Assembly: GCF_002906575.1 (NCBI RefSeq)
Contig: NZ_CP026311.1
Coordinates: 124,001 to 188,000, forward strand
Direction of reading: 5' to 3'
Length of the DNA: 64,000 nt
Source: Salinigranum rubrum
GTDB lineage: Archaea; Halobacteriota; Halobacteria; Halobacteriales; Haloferacaceae
Shown here: piece by piece, positions 34,697 through 43,000 of the stretch
Layout of the letters: every line of letters starts with the position of its first letter
How positions within the stretch are numbered: position 1 is the stretch's first letter
Program-made: the position numbers and the translations under genes
Notes under the pieces: generated by a model
Seen by the model: the letters and a program-made list of their open reading frames with translations, nothing else
The model's database searches: none
What the model was told of the DNA's origin: nothing

Positions 34697-34891
34697 CCGG
34701 CAAAACGTAAGAAATAGCGTAAGTTAAAGATAACGGTCGGCGTGTGGGCTGAGTGTCAGAACGTGGTTAGTTTGGGAGTTGTCGGATTCCTTCCCGGCCT
34801 GAAGACCGGGATTCCCGCCTTGTTGGAAGATGGTCTGGGGTGCTGGCTGCGAGCTGTCGGCTCTCGGAGACGGGGGCTGTCGACGTACTCG

Positions 34892-35146
34892 TCATGGTTG
34901 AGACTCGGAGGTGGAGTTCGAGTGTGACTGTGCGTTCGTCTCGGGGAAGTCGATGGCGTCAGGGTCGGTAGCGATGGAGCGGGCGGCCCGGTCGAGTTCG
35001 ACTTCGTCGATGGCGATGCTGATGAGCGCCTCGAGTGCGTCGTCGTAGGCTTGCTGGGCCGCGTTCGGATCGGACGCGGCATCGAGACGCTGTCGGAGTG
35101 CGGTCTGGAAGCGATTCGCTGCACGGTGGTGGCTGAGTGTGCCCAT
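34892..35146 (-). CDS. Small helical protein, function unknown
   Basis: This 84-residue acidic protein is mostly helical (NRFQTALRQRLDAASDPNAA and YDDALEALISIAIDEVELD). No family is recognised. It has its own GGGAGACAAA element 9-40 bp upstream, which supports a real transcript. The IS1341-type element lies just downstream and may have cut off following genes. Confidence 0.6.
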   Translation of the reverse strand: MGTLSHHRAANRFQTALRQRLDAASDPNAAQQAYDDALEALISIAIDEVELDRAARSIATDPDAIDFPETNAQSHSNSTSESQP

Positions 35147-35154
35147 TCTGGGTG

Positions 35155-35186
35155 TCCTCCACCGAGTCCGAGGGAGACAAACGAGG
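35155..35186 (-). promoter_or_regulatory. GGGAGACAAA-type promoter element, copy at 34892 gene
   Basis: TCCTCCACCGAGTCCGAGGG followed by AGACAAACGAGG. It lies 9-40 bp upstream of ATG 35146, so the TATA-like TTTGTC is about 30-35 bp before the ATG. This fits a leaderless or short-leader message. Confidence 0.65.
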
Positions 35187-35197
35187 CGGTGGATTAC

Positions 35198-35246
35198 TCC
35201 TACGCAACAGAGTGGAGTGGGTGGTCGGTCTAGGTGTTGCGTAGGA
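35198..35246. repeat. Inverted repeat TCCTACGCAAC/GTTGCGTAGGA, copy 2
   Basis: Arms 35198-35208 and 35236-35246 are perfect and separated by 27 bp. See copy 1 (30315-30362). The spacer sequence is unrelated in the two copies. Confidence 0.75.
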
Positions 35247-35287
35247 CGATGAACCTGTGCGGAGCGATGCCGCGCCGACCGACCGGG

Positions 35288-36385
35288 CTACCCGAGGTAG
35301 TCGTCGAGATAGCCGTCTGGATCGTGGAGATCACCGGCCTCCTCAAGCGAGAGAAGTTCGCGTCGGATGTTCCGGATAGTCGTTGGAGTGGAGAAGCCTT
35401 CGTCGGCGAGTCGCTGCTGTGTGAGCCGGAGGTTGGTGAGCTCGCTTTCATCGTGAGCGTGATAGAGGCACGCGGCGGCGACGCCGGCGGGCTGTCGGCC
35501 GTTGGCGAGGACACCGACAGCGGGGGCGGTGACGAGTTGATGGGCTCGTCGCTCGACCCGGGGGTTGGCGTCGACGGCGTTGGCGAGTCGAGGGAGGAAG
35601 TCCTGCGGGAGCGGCGGTGGCGTTGCGAGTTCGAGCTCGCGATTCAGCAGTCGATAGGCGCTTTTGATATCGGATTCGTCGACGCGGGCAACGGCGGCGA
35701 GTTCTTCGAGGAACCGTGGCAGGCGTTCGAGGCGACAGGCGGCGAAGATGCTGGCGGTCGCGATGGCTTCGATGGAGCGCCCACGGAGGAGATTGCGCTC
35801 CCAGGCGTCGCGAAAGAGTCTCGCAGCGCGGTCGTGGATCGATGCGGGGAGTTCGACCGCACTCACGAGACGGGCGATTTCGCCAAGACCGGTACGGAGC
35901 GACTGGTCGTGAGTGGTACTCGCCTTCGCGCGGTCGTCCCATTTGCGAAGGCGTTTGAACTGGCGCTGTGTCTTCGATGAGAGTTCGTTTCCGTATCCGT
36001 CGCGGTAGGAGCCAATCTCGGTCGGGAGTCCCTTGTCGTGGCGTCTGATGGTCGTGGGAGCCCCGCCCCGGGCGGGTTGCCGTTCGCCATCGGCGGTTGT
36101 CTCCCACTGGAGTTCTCGATCAAGGATGTCTCGGGCGACCACGAGGCCGCACGCCTGACAGAAGGTTTCAGTCTCGTCGACGACGAGGTGTTCATCGGTC
36201 GCACACTCGGGGCAAATTGGGTCACCGACCGGTTGGGTGCGTTCGGGCGCCAATTTCTGGGCTGACGACGGCTCGGAGTCGATAGCTGGGGCGAGTCCCC
36301 GCTGGTGGGTACCGAGGGGGCTGCCGGACGGATGGGGCCCGGGACGGGCGTTGCTGTTCGCGGCCTCAAGATAGCGTTGGGACAT
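35288..36385 (-). CDS. tfb: Transcription initiation factor IIB (TFB)
   Basis: This 365-residue protein has an N-terminal Zn ribbon (CPEC at 58-61, FCQACGLVV with C76 and C79). A B-reader-like RRHDKGLPTEIG is followed by two cyclin folds (LRTGLGEIARLVSAVELPAS to LLNRELELA, and QDFLPRLANAVDANPRVERR to the end). Plasmid-borne extra TFBs are common in haloarchaea and can direct special promoters. The first 50 residues before the ribbon are longer than in many TFBs. It could serve the recurring elements on this replicon (inference). Confidence 0.92.
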   Translation of the reverse strand: MSQRYLEAANSNARPGPHPSGSPLGTHQRGLAPAIDSEPSSAQKLAPERTQPVGDPICPECATDEHLVVDETETFCQACGLVVARDILDRELQWETTADGERQPARGGAPTTIRRHDKGLPTEIGSYRDGYGNELSSKTQRQFKRLRKWDDRAKASTTHDQSLRTGLGEIARLVSAVELPASIHDRAARLFRDAWERNLLRGRSIEAIATASIFAACRLERLPRFLEELAAVARVDESDIKSAYRLLNRELELATPPPLPQDFLPRLANAVDANPRVERRAHQLVTAPAVGVLANGRQPAGVAAACLYHAHDESELTNLRLTQQRLADEGFSTPTTIRNIRRELLSLEEAGDLHDPDGYLDDYLG

Positions 36386-36434
36386 GGAGAGTGGTGAGGA
36401 AGGGGACGGAAGAGACCAGGAAAGGGCAGTTCGA

Positions 36435-36464
36435 CCCCTCTAGCGAAGCGGGGAGAATAAACTG
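36435..36464 (-). promoter_or_regulatory. TFB gene promoter with inverted repeat
   Basis: On the minus strand AGTTTATT (36464-36457) is a TATA box, followed by CCCC-N11-GGGG (36453-36435). The order TATA then G/C inverted repeat is like the PCNA/RPA element, but the sequence differs. It lies 50-80 bp upstream of the TFB ATG. Confidence 0.5.
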
Positions 36465-36840
36465 AGAGCGATCAATAGTCAGCGCAAACCCAATATCACG
36501 TTGTTTTGATGCCTCGATCAGTGATCGGTGTCAGCAGTCCTGCTGAAATGAGGGTGCGTGTGCCATGTCTTGATATATAGGGTTGCCAATTACATTATAT
36601 TTATTACATTTCATCATCTTCATAGAGATGCTGGTCAGAGGTGCTCCCCTTCCCACCCCCCGTTGACGCCTCTATTCCCGCCGAAATAGAGACCAGCAAC
36701 GTGTTAAACACACCCTCTGTCTCGGTCACGCCGGAACTGACAGCCGTTGAGAAGGTTTGCAGACATGTGCTGCATACACAGCGCGTGTCTCGCAACTGCT
36801 TGTGGAGAAGTACTTATTCTTTGAATGGTGAGTGAGGGTA
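36465..36840. other. AT-rich non-coding region
   Basis: It is much more AT-rich than the rest (for example ATTACATTATATTTATTACA near 36591). No gene is supported. The end of it holds TACTTATTCT (36811-36820), a TATA box about 25-30 bp before the ATG of the next gene. An A/T-rich block between a TFB gene and IS DNA could be an unwinding region, but no repeats support an origin here. Confidence 0.5.
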
Positions 36841-37134
36841 ATGACCCTCCATTCCCGCTCGCTATGGAAACACGTCGGCGCAGCTCTACTGGTGGGGGTA
36901 GCGGTACTCCTGCTCAATATGATGGGGAGTGAGATTCTCGGGGTATATGCCAACGGGGCCGTGGCCGGACGAGAGCCGTTCTCGTGGCTCCCTCGTGCCC
37001 GCACCGTCGGGACGACGGTCGTGGCCTACCAGCTGGCTCTTTCAGCGATAACTTACCTCGTCGCGCCCGCAGTCATTTTCGGCCTCGGTTATCGGCTTGG
37101 CACGAGAGAGGCTGGTAGCGCCTCTGAGACATAG
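36841..37134 (+). CDS. Small two-helix membrane protein
   Basis: This 97-residue protein has helices VGAALLVGVAVLLLNMMGSE and QLALSAITYLVAPAVIFGLG. The TATA box TACTTATTCT at 36811-36820 fits a leaderless start at ATG 36841; GTG 36832 is less likely. No family is recognised. Confidence 0.65.
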   Translation: MTLHSRSLWKHVGAALLVGVAVLLLNMMGSEILGVYANGAVAGREPFSWLPRARTVGTTVVAYQLALSAITYLVAPAVIFGLGYRLGTREAGSASET

Positions 37135-37330
37135 ACCCTCTATATTCACCTATGGAAATTCTGCTGGCCGAACAAACAACGGCTGGCGCAATAATGATTT
37201 GCACCGCGTCGACGACTCCTGTGATGGGATCGTAAAACTGGCAGACAGCGAGGCGATGGTTCGCTGTTCAACCGGCAGGCGGGGAACGTGAATAAAGAGA
37301 GCTGTCGCTCCCGCTGACTCCGACCGGCCA

Positions 37331-38600
37331 CTGAGGGCCGCCGGGCGGGCGGCCCTCAGTTCTCAGGTGCTCACGCCGGGTGGATCGTATACCTCCCCTC
37401 GGTTGAGCATGTAGTACATCGACACGAGCAGTTTCCGTGCCGTCGCCACGATCGCCTTCTTCGAATTCATACGACTGTTCAGCCGGTGGAAGAACCGGCT
37501 CAAATACTCGTCTCCACTGTTGTACACTGCCGTGTACGCACTCTGAACCAGGATCCACCGAACCCGTCCAGATCCGCGTTTCGAGATGCCACCCTCGATC
37601 CGCGAGTCGCCCGACTCGCGGATCGTCGGGTTCAGACCCATGTAACTCACGACCTCCTTGTGGCCGTCGAACCGATCGACCTCACCCAGTTCCGCGTAAA
37701 TCAACAACGCGGAGTAGTAGCTGACACCTGGAATCGTCATGAGCAGCTGGGTCTCGGTCAGAGACCCAGCGCGCTCTTCGATCGCCGCTTCGAGCTGTGT
37801 GATTTTCTCGGTCAGCGTCTTGATCACGTCGAGATACGACTCCAACAACGCATCCCACGGGGACGGGAGCGAGAGTTCCCAGAGGAACTCTCGTCCCTTC
37901 ACACTCAGTGGCTTCACTTTCCGCGTGATGCCGTTATCGGCGAGCAAGCCGTGGATCTTGTTGGCGAACTTGGTCCGATCTTCGATTAGGGTCTGTCGCC
38001 CGCGCACGAGTGCGCGGGCTTCCCTGATCTCGTCGGTGGGAACGTAACTTTCCGGAACGGAGTTGAGCCGAAGCAGTCTCGCGAGTTCTTTGGCATCGAC
38101 GCGATCAGTCTTCTTGTCCGACTGAGCGATGAGCGTCAATTTGCCGGGATGAGCGACAGTCACGTCCAAATACTCGGCGAGAGTATCGTAGACGTGGTAG
38201 TAATTGCTGGTCGCCTCGATCACCGCACGAGACCCAGCGTACCGCTGGGCGAGGTCGTCGAGGTTCGCGTTCTCGACGCGAACCTCTTCGACGACTTCTC
38301 CAGCGTCGTTGATTACTGCCACCTGTGCGTACCGCTTGTGTAAGTCGATTCCGAGGTACATGGTCTGTTCCTCCGGGACACCGGTGCGTGAATCAGAAAT
38401 TCACCTATGCGGGCTTTCCCGGATGCCGCGCGGCGCGGCATCCGGGCTGGTACGCCCATAACTCGGCTTCTTTCGCACTCGGACCAGTCAGCACCACGTG
38501 CTCTGCGGCACGGAATACAGCTCGGTCTCTTGCGTCCCATAGTTGATTCACGCTCCGCTGGGATAGCAGAATTTCCATCGAGTCAGCACGCCGGTTCTGT
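37331..38600 (-). mobile_element. IS110-family insertion sequence
   Basis: One transposase gene with non-coding flanks. The 3' flank starts with a perfect 12-bp hairpin CTGAGGGCCGCC-loop-GGCGGCCCTCAG (37331-37359), 3 bp from the stop codon. The 5' flank (38362-38630) has a perfect 13-bp hairpin at 38418-38446. The outer borders are not determined. Confidence 0.7.
37363..38361 (-). CDS. IS110-family transposase (DEDD recombinase)
   Basis: This 332-residue protein has an N-terminal RuvC-like domain with D6 (LGIDLHKRYAQVAV), E49 (AVIEATSNYYHVYD) and D86/D89 (TDRVDAKELARLLRL). The C-terminal Transposase_20 domain (TIPGVSYYSALLIYAELGEV, YMGLNPTIRESGDSR, SKRGSGRVRWILVQSAY) contains the Ser region. 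Intact and full length. IS110 recombinases pair with an RNA from the element's flank. Confidence 0.93.
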   Translation of the reverse strand: MYLGIDLHKRYAQVAVINDAGEVVEEVRVENANLDDLAQRYAGSRAVIEATSNYYHVYDTLAEYLDVTVAHPGKLTLIAQSDKKTDRVDAKELARLLRLNSVPESYVPTDEIREARALVRGRQTLIEDRTKFANKIHGLLADNGITRKVKPLSVKGREFLWELSLPSPWDALLESYLDVIKTLTEKITQLEAAIEERAGSLTETQLLMTIPGVSYYSALLIYAELGEVDRFDGHKEVVSYMGLNPTIRESGDSRIEGGISKRGSGRVRWILVQSAYTAVYNSGDEYLSRFFHRLNSRMNSKKAIVATARKLLVSMYYMLNRGEVYDPPGVST

Positions 38601-38630
38601 CTGTTCCTGGGCAAATTAGTATATCCGACA
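38362..38630 (-). ncRNA. IS110 left flank, candidate bridge RNA region
   Basis: This 269-bp non-coding stretch upstream of the transposase contains CCCGGATGCCGCG-CGG-CGCGGCATCCGGG (13-bp stem, 38418-38446). IS110 elements are known to encode a structured bridge RNA in this position. Prediction rests on position and stem only; loop-target complementarity has not been tested. Confidence 0.45.
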
Positions 38631-39461
38631 TCACCGGCTCGTCCACGGGAGTTCGTTGAGGTTAGTGAACAGGCGGATGGCCTCATCGAGGGCTTCATCC
38701 CCTCCGTCTTGTGCAGCGGCGTGGGCTTTCGCCGCGTCCAAGAGTTTCTCGAACGCCGGGCGGCGTTCATCGTCGATGACGAAGTCGTCGTAGTCGAGGA
38801 AGGCGCGCTTGCGGAACTGGAGGTCGTCGTAACGCCAGTCCGACCAGAGGTCGGCGAGTTCGACGTCGTATTCCTGGCCGTTGTATTCGTCGCGGAGACG
38901 GACGCCTCCCCGGTCGGTATCGCAGGAGACGATACGCCGGACGTGACCCGTGCCGTCTGTAATGAATACTTTGGAGTGCGGAGCGACCTCGGCGATTCCG
39001 AGGTCCTCGGCCATCGTCTGGAAATCGAGTTCGCCATCTTCGGTGTGTGGGTAGCTGGCGCGACAATCCAATCGGTAATCGCTCGTTCCTTCCACGTCAA
39101 CATCGGTAGTTGCCTGGATGCCGTCGGTGGGCGTCGGTTCATCGAAATCGTTAGACGCGAGGTCGGATTCGAGAAGCACGCGGTGGGTATCCGAGTCGTG
39201 GACGCGGAGTTGTCGTTCGTAGCCGTCGTCGATGTTGTGGCCGCCGAGGGCGAGGACGAACCACCCGGAGTCGGGTGAGCCACGCGTGGCTTCGAGGACG
39301 CGATAGACGCGGCCGGTCTCTTCATCGAGGAAGAAGACTGTCGGGGGGGTTTCGGAGTCGGTTTCGCGGGCTTTCGAGAGGGCGTGGAGAACGCATTCCT
39401 CGTCGAGTCGCTCACGAAGGTCGGCGAACGTGTCTGGCGTATCGGTTGGATTTGAGTTCAT
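38631..39461 (-). CDS. Uncharacterised plasmid protein
   Basis: This 276-residue acidic protein has no recognised family. It contains two beta-rich blocks, TVFFLDEETGRVYRVLEATR and SKVFITDGTGHVRRIVSCDT, that look like repeats of one small domain, then YNGQEYDVELADLWSDWRYD and a helical C-terminus. It was possibly in one transcription unit with genes at 39520-40676 before the IS110 insertion. Confidence 0.6.
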   Translation of the reverse strand: MNSNPTDTPDTFADLRERLDEECVLHALSKARETDSETPPTVFFLDEETGRVYRVLEATRGSPDSGWFVLALGGHNIDDGYERQLRVHDSDTHRVLLESDLASNDFDEPTPTDGIQATTDVDVEGTSDYRLDCRASYPHTEDGELDFQTMAEDLGIAEVAPHSKVFITDGTGHVRRIVSCDTDRGGVRLRDEYNGQEYDVELADLWSDWRYDDLQFRKRAFLDYDDFVIDDERRPAFEKLLDAAKAHAAAQDGGDEALDEAIRLFTNLNELPWTSR

Positions 39462-39519
39462 GAGTGGCTGGATGACGGGCTGGCTGGTCGTGGAGATGTA
39501 CAGTTACCGGCTTGGGGTG

Positions 39520-40047
39520 TCACTCGGGTGGTGCGGAGGGGGATTCGAGGATTTCGTGGACGTCGGGGTCGTACTGAGCGTGGAAGGCGTCGAGTACGTC
39601 GCGCTGCCACCGTTCGTGCCCGGGATCGCCGAGCCGTTTGATGCCGAGGCCGTTCGAGCGCGCAACCTGATCGAGGTCGATACACTGAATCGAGGAGACG
39701 TCGCCGCCGTCGCCGGCGGAGATGTCAGCAGCGTCCAGGAGTGGGGTCTCGACCCAGGCGTCGAAGCAGTTGTCGCTCGAGGACGTGACGACGAGGCCGT
39801 CGGTGGCCCCGGCGAACAGTTCGGTGGTGATTCGACCGAGGTTCTGGTAGACGCTGGGCGGAATAACGAGGAGGTTGCGTTCGTGGTCGATGGTGGATTC
39901 GGCGCGGACCTGCCGGGGGTGGCCTTTGAGGAGCCACTGTTCGTCGGTGTTGAGCCAGGCACCACGGATGAGGCGCTGGATCGCAGCGTCGAGGTGGTCG
40001 TGCGTGCGGTACGTGAGGTAGCCGGAGAGACGGGCGTAGAACGTCAT
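39520..40047 (-). CDS. Uncharacterised plasmid protein
   Basis: This 175-residue protein (MTFYARLSGYLTYRTHDHLD) has AAIQRLIRGAWLNTDEQWLL and IPPSVYQNLGRITTELFAGA. No family is assigned. The pattern could be a small alpha/beta domain. The start at ATG 40047 is chosen because upstream residues are an Arg/Pro-rich shadow. Confidence 0.6.
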   Translation of the reverse strand: MTFYARLSGYLTYRTHDHLDAAIQRLIRGAWLNTDEQWLLKGHPRQVRAESTIDHERNLLVIPPSVYQNLGRITTELFAGATDGLVVTSSSDNCFDAWVETPLLDAADISAGDGGDVSSIQCIDLDQVARSNGLGIKRLGDPGHERWQRDVLDAFHAQYDPDVHEILESPSAPPE

Positions 40048-40136
40048 GAGAGAGTCTGGTAGTGGAGTCAGCCGAGTGTGAGTGGGACTCGAGAGCGTCC
40101 TCGAGGTCCGAGTTGCGGGCCGGGGGCGACGAGCAC

Positions 40137-40676
40137 TCAGGCGAGTGAGACGTGGGTGATTTCGCCGTCGGGGTCGACCGTGTACTGGTAGCCGACGAGC
40201 GGGAAGCGGCATTTCTCGTAGCCGGCGGTCTGGACGATGAACGGTTCGGTGAGGTATGCTGCGAGTTCGCGCAGGAAGTCCTCGGTGTGTTCGTGCTGGT
40301 AGTCGTACACGAGGTCCTCGGTTTCGGCGTCGATGAGGGCGTCGCGGTCGTCGTCGCTGAGGCCCTCGAGCTCGCCGTCGGCGTCGAGGTGGTCGCGGGC
40401 AGCGTCACGGACGGTCGGGCGGTGTGCTGGCCCGAAGGAGGCGTAGCCGTACAGGACGAGATACGGCGACGGCGTGTCGCCGGTCTCGGTATCGCTACCC
40501 GTCTCCATGTCGGTGTCGGCGTCTTGCCCGGGTTCGGGTTCGATGACGTCGGCGGTGAGGTCATCGAATGGGCCGGTTCCGAGGAGCCACTCGGTGAGGA
40601 AGGAGCGGAGTTCGTCGACGCGTTCGTGGTCGACGGCCGGTGCGTTCGAGGCGGTGCTGACTTGGAGTGTTGCCAT
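40137..40676 (-). CDS. Uncharacterised acidic protein
   Basis: This 179-residue protein has an acidic helical middle (DADTDMETGSDTETGDTPSP), DYQHEHTEDFLRELAAYLTE and a C-terminal strand part (KCRFPLVGYQYTVDPDGEIT). No family is recognised. The ATG 40676 start lies 19 bp downstream of a GGGAGACAAA element. Confidence 0.6.
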   Translation of the reverse strand: MATLQVSTASNAPAVDHERVDELRSFLTEWLLGTGPFDDLTADVIEPEPGQDADTDMETGSDTETGDTPSPYLVLYGYASFGPAHRPTVRDAARDHLDADGELEGLSDDDRDALIDAETEDLVYDYQHEHTEDFLRELAAYLTEPFIVQTAGYEKCRFPLVGYQYTVDPDGEITHVSLA

Positions 40677-40694
40677 TGGTGATTCGGACGAGTG

Positions 40695-40721
40695 CCCTCC
40701 ACCGATACGAGGGAGACAAAG
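40695..40721 (-). promoter_or_regulatory. GGGAGACAAA-type promoter element, copy at 40137 gene
   Basis: CCCTCCACCGATACGAGGGA followed by GACAAAG at 40695-40721, 19-45 bp upstream of ATG 40676. It is nearly identical to the copy at 35155-35186. Confidence 0.65.
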
Positions 40722-40917
40722 TGGGCGTGCTGGTGGAGCTGGGCGACTCAGGTTAAGGAGCATCGCTGTACGGAAAATCGGGCGTCGCGTGTGGAGGGTC
40801 ACTCGCGTTCAAGTAATCGAATCGAACGCGGATGAGACGTGGGTGGGATACTTGCGTATCCCCCTGAGAGAGAACGACCGTGTTGGAGTGCTGTTGTGGA
40901 AGGCCTCTTTCGGCGAA

Positions 40918-41787
40918 TCACTCCTCAAGTCCGGCGTTGGCGACGGCCGAGGCGAGGGCCGCTTCGTCGATGGCACCCTCTTCCGTCTCCCCCTCAGGGT
41001 CGGACTCGCCGTTGCTGTCGGTGTCGTGGTCGCCGTCATCGCTCTGGTCGGCGTCGTCGGCGTCGTACACGCGGGTGGAGCCGCCCTTGGTGTCGGCCTC
41101 GGCCTCGGCTTCGACCTCAACCTCGCCATCGGCGTCGTCGTCGCGGACGGCGTCCATTCCAACGTCTTCGCGAGCGTCGTTGAGGGCGTCGCGGTAGACT
41201 TCGAGCGAGAGGTTGTCCCCGTACTGTTCGCGGCACATCGCGACGTAGGGGGTCGAGTCGATACCGTCCTTGTCTCCGTTATCGAAGGCATCGAGGCGAG
41301 CGGCCGTCCGGTCGATGGTTTCGCGCACCCACTGGTTTCGGGTGGCTTCATCGACGCGGGTGATGGTCTCGGGCCGAAGGGAGACGTTCACGTTGCCGTC
41401 GTCGGTTTCGTACGTGCTGGGCTTGGCGGTGATAGCGACGTACGCGGGGGGTTCGAGGCCGGAGAGGAACGCGGCGGCGTCGGGCTGGTACTGACCGGCG
41501 TAGGCGAACACCGTCCCCGTGGGATCGACGATTCGGGCCTGCCAATATTCGCTGTCCTTGCCAACGTCGTTGACTTCGGTGACGGTCCCGACGAGGAAGT
41601 AGCGGTTCGCGGTCTCGCCGCTGGGGAGCAGCGCGAAGTTCGGGGCGCGCTCCTCGTCACTCTCTTTGAAGACGTGGGTTGCGTCGTTGAGTTCGGCGGC
41701 GAAGGCGCGCTTTGCGACCTGTCGGCCCTGTCGCTGGGTGCTGTTGCTATCGGTACTGCTGTCGGCTGTGGATGCTGAGTTACTCAT
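40918..41787 (-). CDS. RPA-associated protein (RPAP family)
   Basis: This 289-residue protein has KRAFAAELNDATHVFKESDE, LLPSGETANRYFLVGTVTEV and YAGQYQPDAAAFLSGLEPPA, the signature of haloarchaeal replication-protein-A-associated proteins (COG3390). An acidic C-terminal tail follows (VEVEAEAEADTKGG and further). It is encoded 38 bp after RPA on the same strand, the classical rpa-rpap operon. Confidence 0.9.
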   Translation of the reverse strand: MSNSASTADSSTDSNSTQRQGRQVAKRAFAAELNDATHVFKESDEERAPNFALLPSGETANRYFLVGTVTEVNDVGKDSEYWQARIVDPTGTVFAYAGQYQPDAAAFLSGLEPPAYVAITAKPSTYETDDGNVNVSLRPETITRVDEATRNQWVRETIDRTAARLDAFDNGDKDGIDSTPYVAMCREQYGDNLSLEVYRDALNDAREDVGMDAVRDDDADGEVEVEAEAEADTKGGSTRVYDADDADQSDDGDHDTDSNGESDPEGETEEGAIDEAALASAVANAGLEE

Positions 41788-41825
41788 TAGAGTGAATTGG
41801 AGAGAGTAGTGGGCGGGGCGTGGGC

Positions 41826-42779
41826 CTACGCGAGTGGGTCGGCCTCATCGACGAGGAGATATTTCCCGATGACGCGGCCGCTGACTCGGTAGTAGCGACC
41901 GACGAGGGCGTCGGTGAGGTCGTTCGCGACGACGCTCGTATCGAGAGCGTCCATCGCTTGCTGTTTGGCCTCCTCGATGGTGATGTCGGCGAGGGCTTTG
42001 GTCGCCTCCTTGTCGAAGATGGCGTGCTGGACGCGAACGCCGTCGTCGAAGACGGCCTTGATGCGGAGGTCGAATTCGCCTTCGACCGTTCCGTGTTCGG
42101 CACACCGGCCGTCCTGGAGAACGCGCGTACAGCCGTCGTGGGGACAGCGCTTGATGAGCCCGCTTCCGGACTGGATCGCGACCATCGGGGCCTCGATGGT
42201 CAACTCCTCGGCGTTGTCGCCGACTTCGATATCGTCATCGACGGGGTCGATGACCGACCGGGAGTTGAGGTTGATGGAGTAGCGGCCTTCGTACTCGCTG
42301 GTGATGACGTTGTCGAGTCGGTACACGCCGTCCGCGTCGAGTTCGGGAAGGTCGGCTTTGGCCCACTTGGTGAACTTGAGTCGGCCGCTCTCGTCGCCGA
42401 TGAGCCCGACCTGGGAGATGCTGTCGCTGGTCGGCTCCCATAGGTCGACGACTTTGACGGTGACGCTGACCCACTGGCCGTCGGTGTTGATTTCGTCGAG
42501 CGTCGTGTCGCCGGCACTCTGCGAGGGGAGTGCGAGGTCGTCGTATTCGATGCCGAGCACGTCGAGGTAGTGGTTGCGCGTGGCGCGAGTAGCCTCCTCG
42601 AGCGGCACGTTGTAGCCGTTGACCATCTGGTCGAGCCGGGTGACGATATCGTCGACACTCGGGAGGGCTTCATCGCCGGCGTCGTCGGGGAACTGTTCGA
42701 TGAGGGTGGTCGCGGCCGTCGCGAGGTCGTCGCTGGAGGCGTTGACCGCAGAATCTGCGGGTGTTGCGTTGGTGGACAT
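41826..42779 (-). CDS. rpa: Replication protein A (RPA, ssDNA-binding)
   Basis: This 317-residue protein has an N-terminal helical part, an OB fold (SVTVKVVDLWEPTSDSISQV, DESGRLKFTKWAKADLPELD, EYEGRYSINLNSRSVI) and a Zn finger (RCPHDGCTRVLQDGRCAEHG). A C-terminal domain follows (VVANDLTDALVGRYYRVSGR). It coats single-stranded DNA and works with RPAP. ATG 42779 (MSTNATPADSA) is chosen. Its promoter carries element copy b. Confidence 0.93.
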   Translation of the reverse strand: MSTNATPADSAVNASSDDLATAATTLIEQFPDDAGDEALPSVDDIVTRLDQMVNGYNVPLEEATRATRNHYLDVLGIEYDDLALPSQSAGDTTLDEINTDGQWVSVTVKVVDLWEPTSDSISQVGLIGDESGRLKFTKWAKADLPELDADGVYRLDNVITSEYEGRYSINLNSRSVIDPVDDDIEVGDNAEELTIEAPMVAIQSGSGLIKRCPHDGCTRVLQDGRCAEHGTVEGEFDLRIKAVFDDGVRVQHAIFDKEATKALADITIEEAKQQAMDALDTSVVANDLTDALVGRYYRVSGRVIGKYLLVDEADPLA

Positions 42780-42922
42780 TGGTTCGAGTTTGGTTCTGGT
42801 TCGATGGCTGTTTGAGGTGTCTTCTGGGAGAGTTTCCCCACGAGGGAGACGGGCCGAGAAGCGTCGGAACGAGGCACACGAGAGCCGTGAGAGACACAAT
42901 ACCTCTCGTCTCTCCTCCGATT

Positions 42923-42951
42923 CCCCTCACCCCCCTTGGGGAGCAAAAACT
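42923..42951 (-). promoter_or_regulatory. CCCTCACCCCC/GGGGGCCAATACT element, copy b (before RPA)
   Basis: CCCCTCACCCCCCTTGGGGA followed by GCAAAAACT. It lies 144-172 bp upstream of the RPA ATG (42779). The palindrome is a little degenerate compared with copies e and f. Confidence 0.7.
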
Positions 42952-43000
42952 CTGGGAGGGTTTGCTGATCGCGACGGTCTGCGAGTCCTGGCCTGCTCGG

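Larger units (their letters stand above)
33234..34815 (-). mobile_element. IS200/IS605-family (IS1341-type) TnpB-only element
   Basis: The element carries tnpB but no tnpA. The right end (33234-33300) has two hairpins, GTCG-TAAA-CGAC (33246-33257) and CCCAC-ACG-GTGGG (33265-33277), as in haloarchaeal IS1341 ends. The left end near 34793-34810 has the hairpin CCCGG-N8-CCGGG. Exact borders are uncertain by a few bases. It sits between the PCNA promoter region and the 34892 gene. Confidence 0.75.

Noticed and set aside
36465-36811. AT-rich block as a replication origin.
   Set aside because: Low GC alone is not enough: no iterons, no initiator gene next to it, and it borders a TFB gene and an IS110 element.
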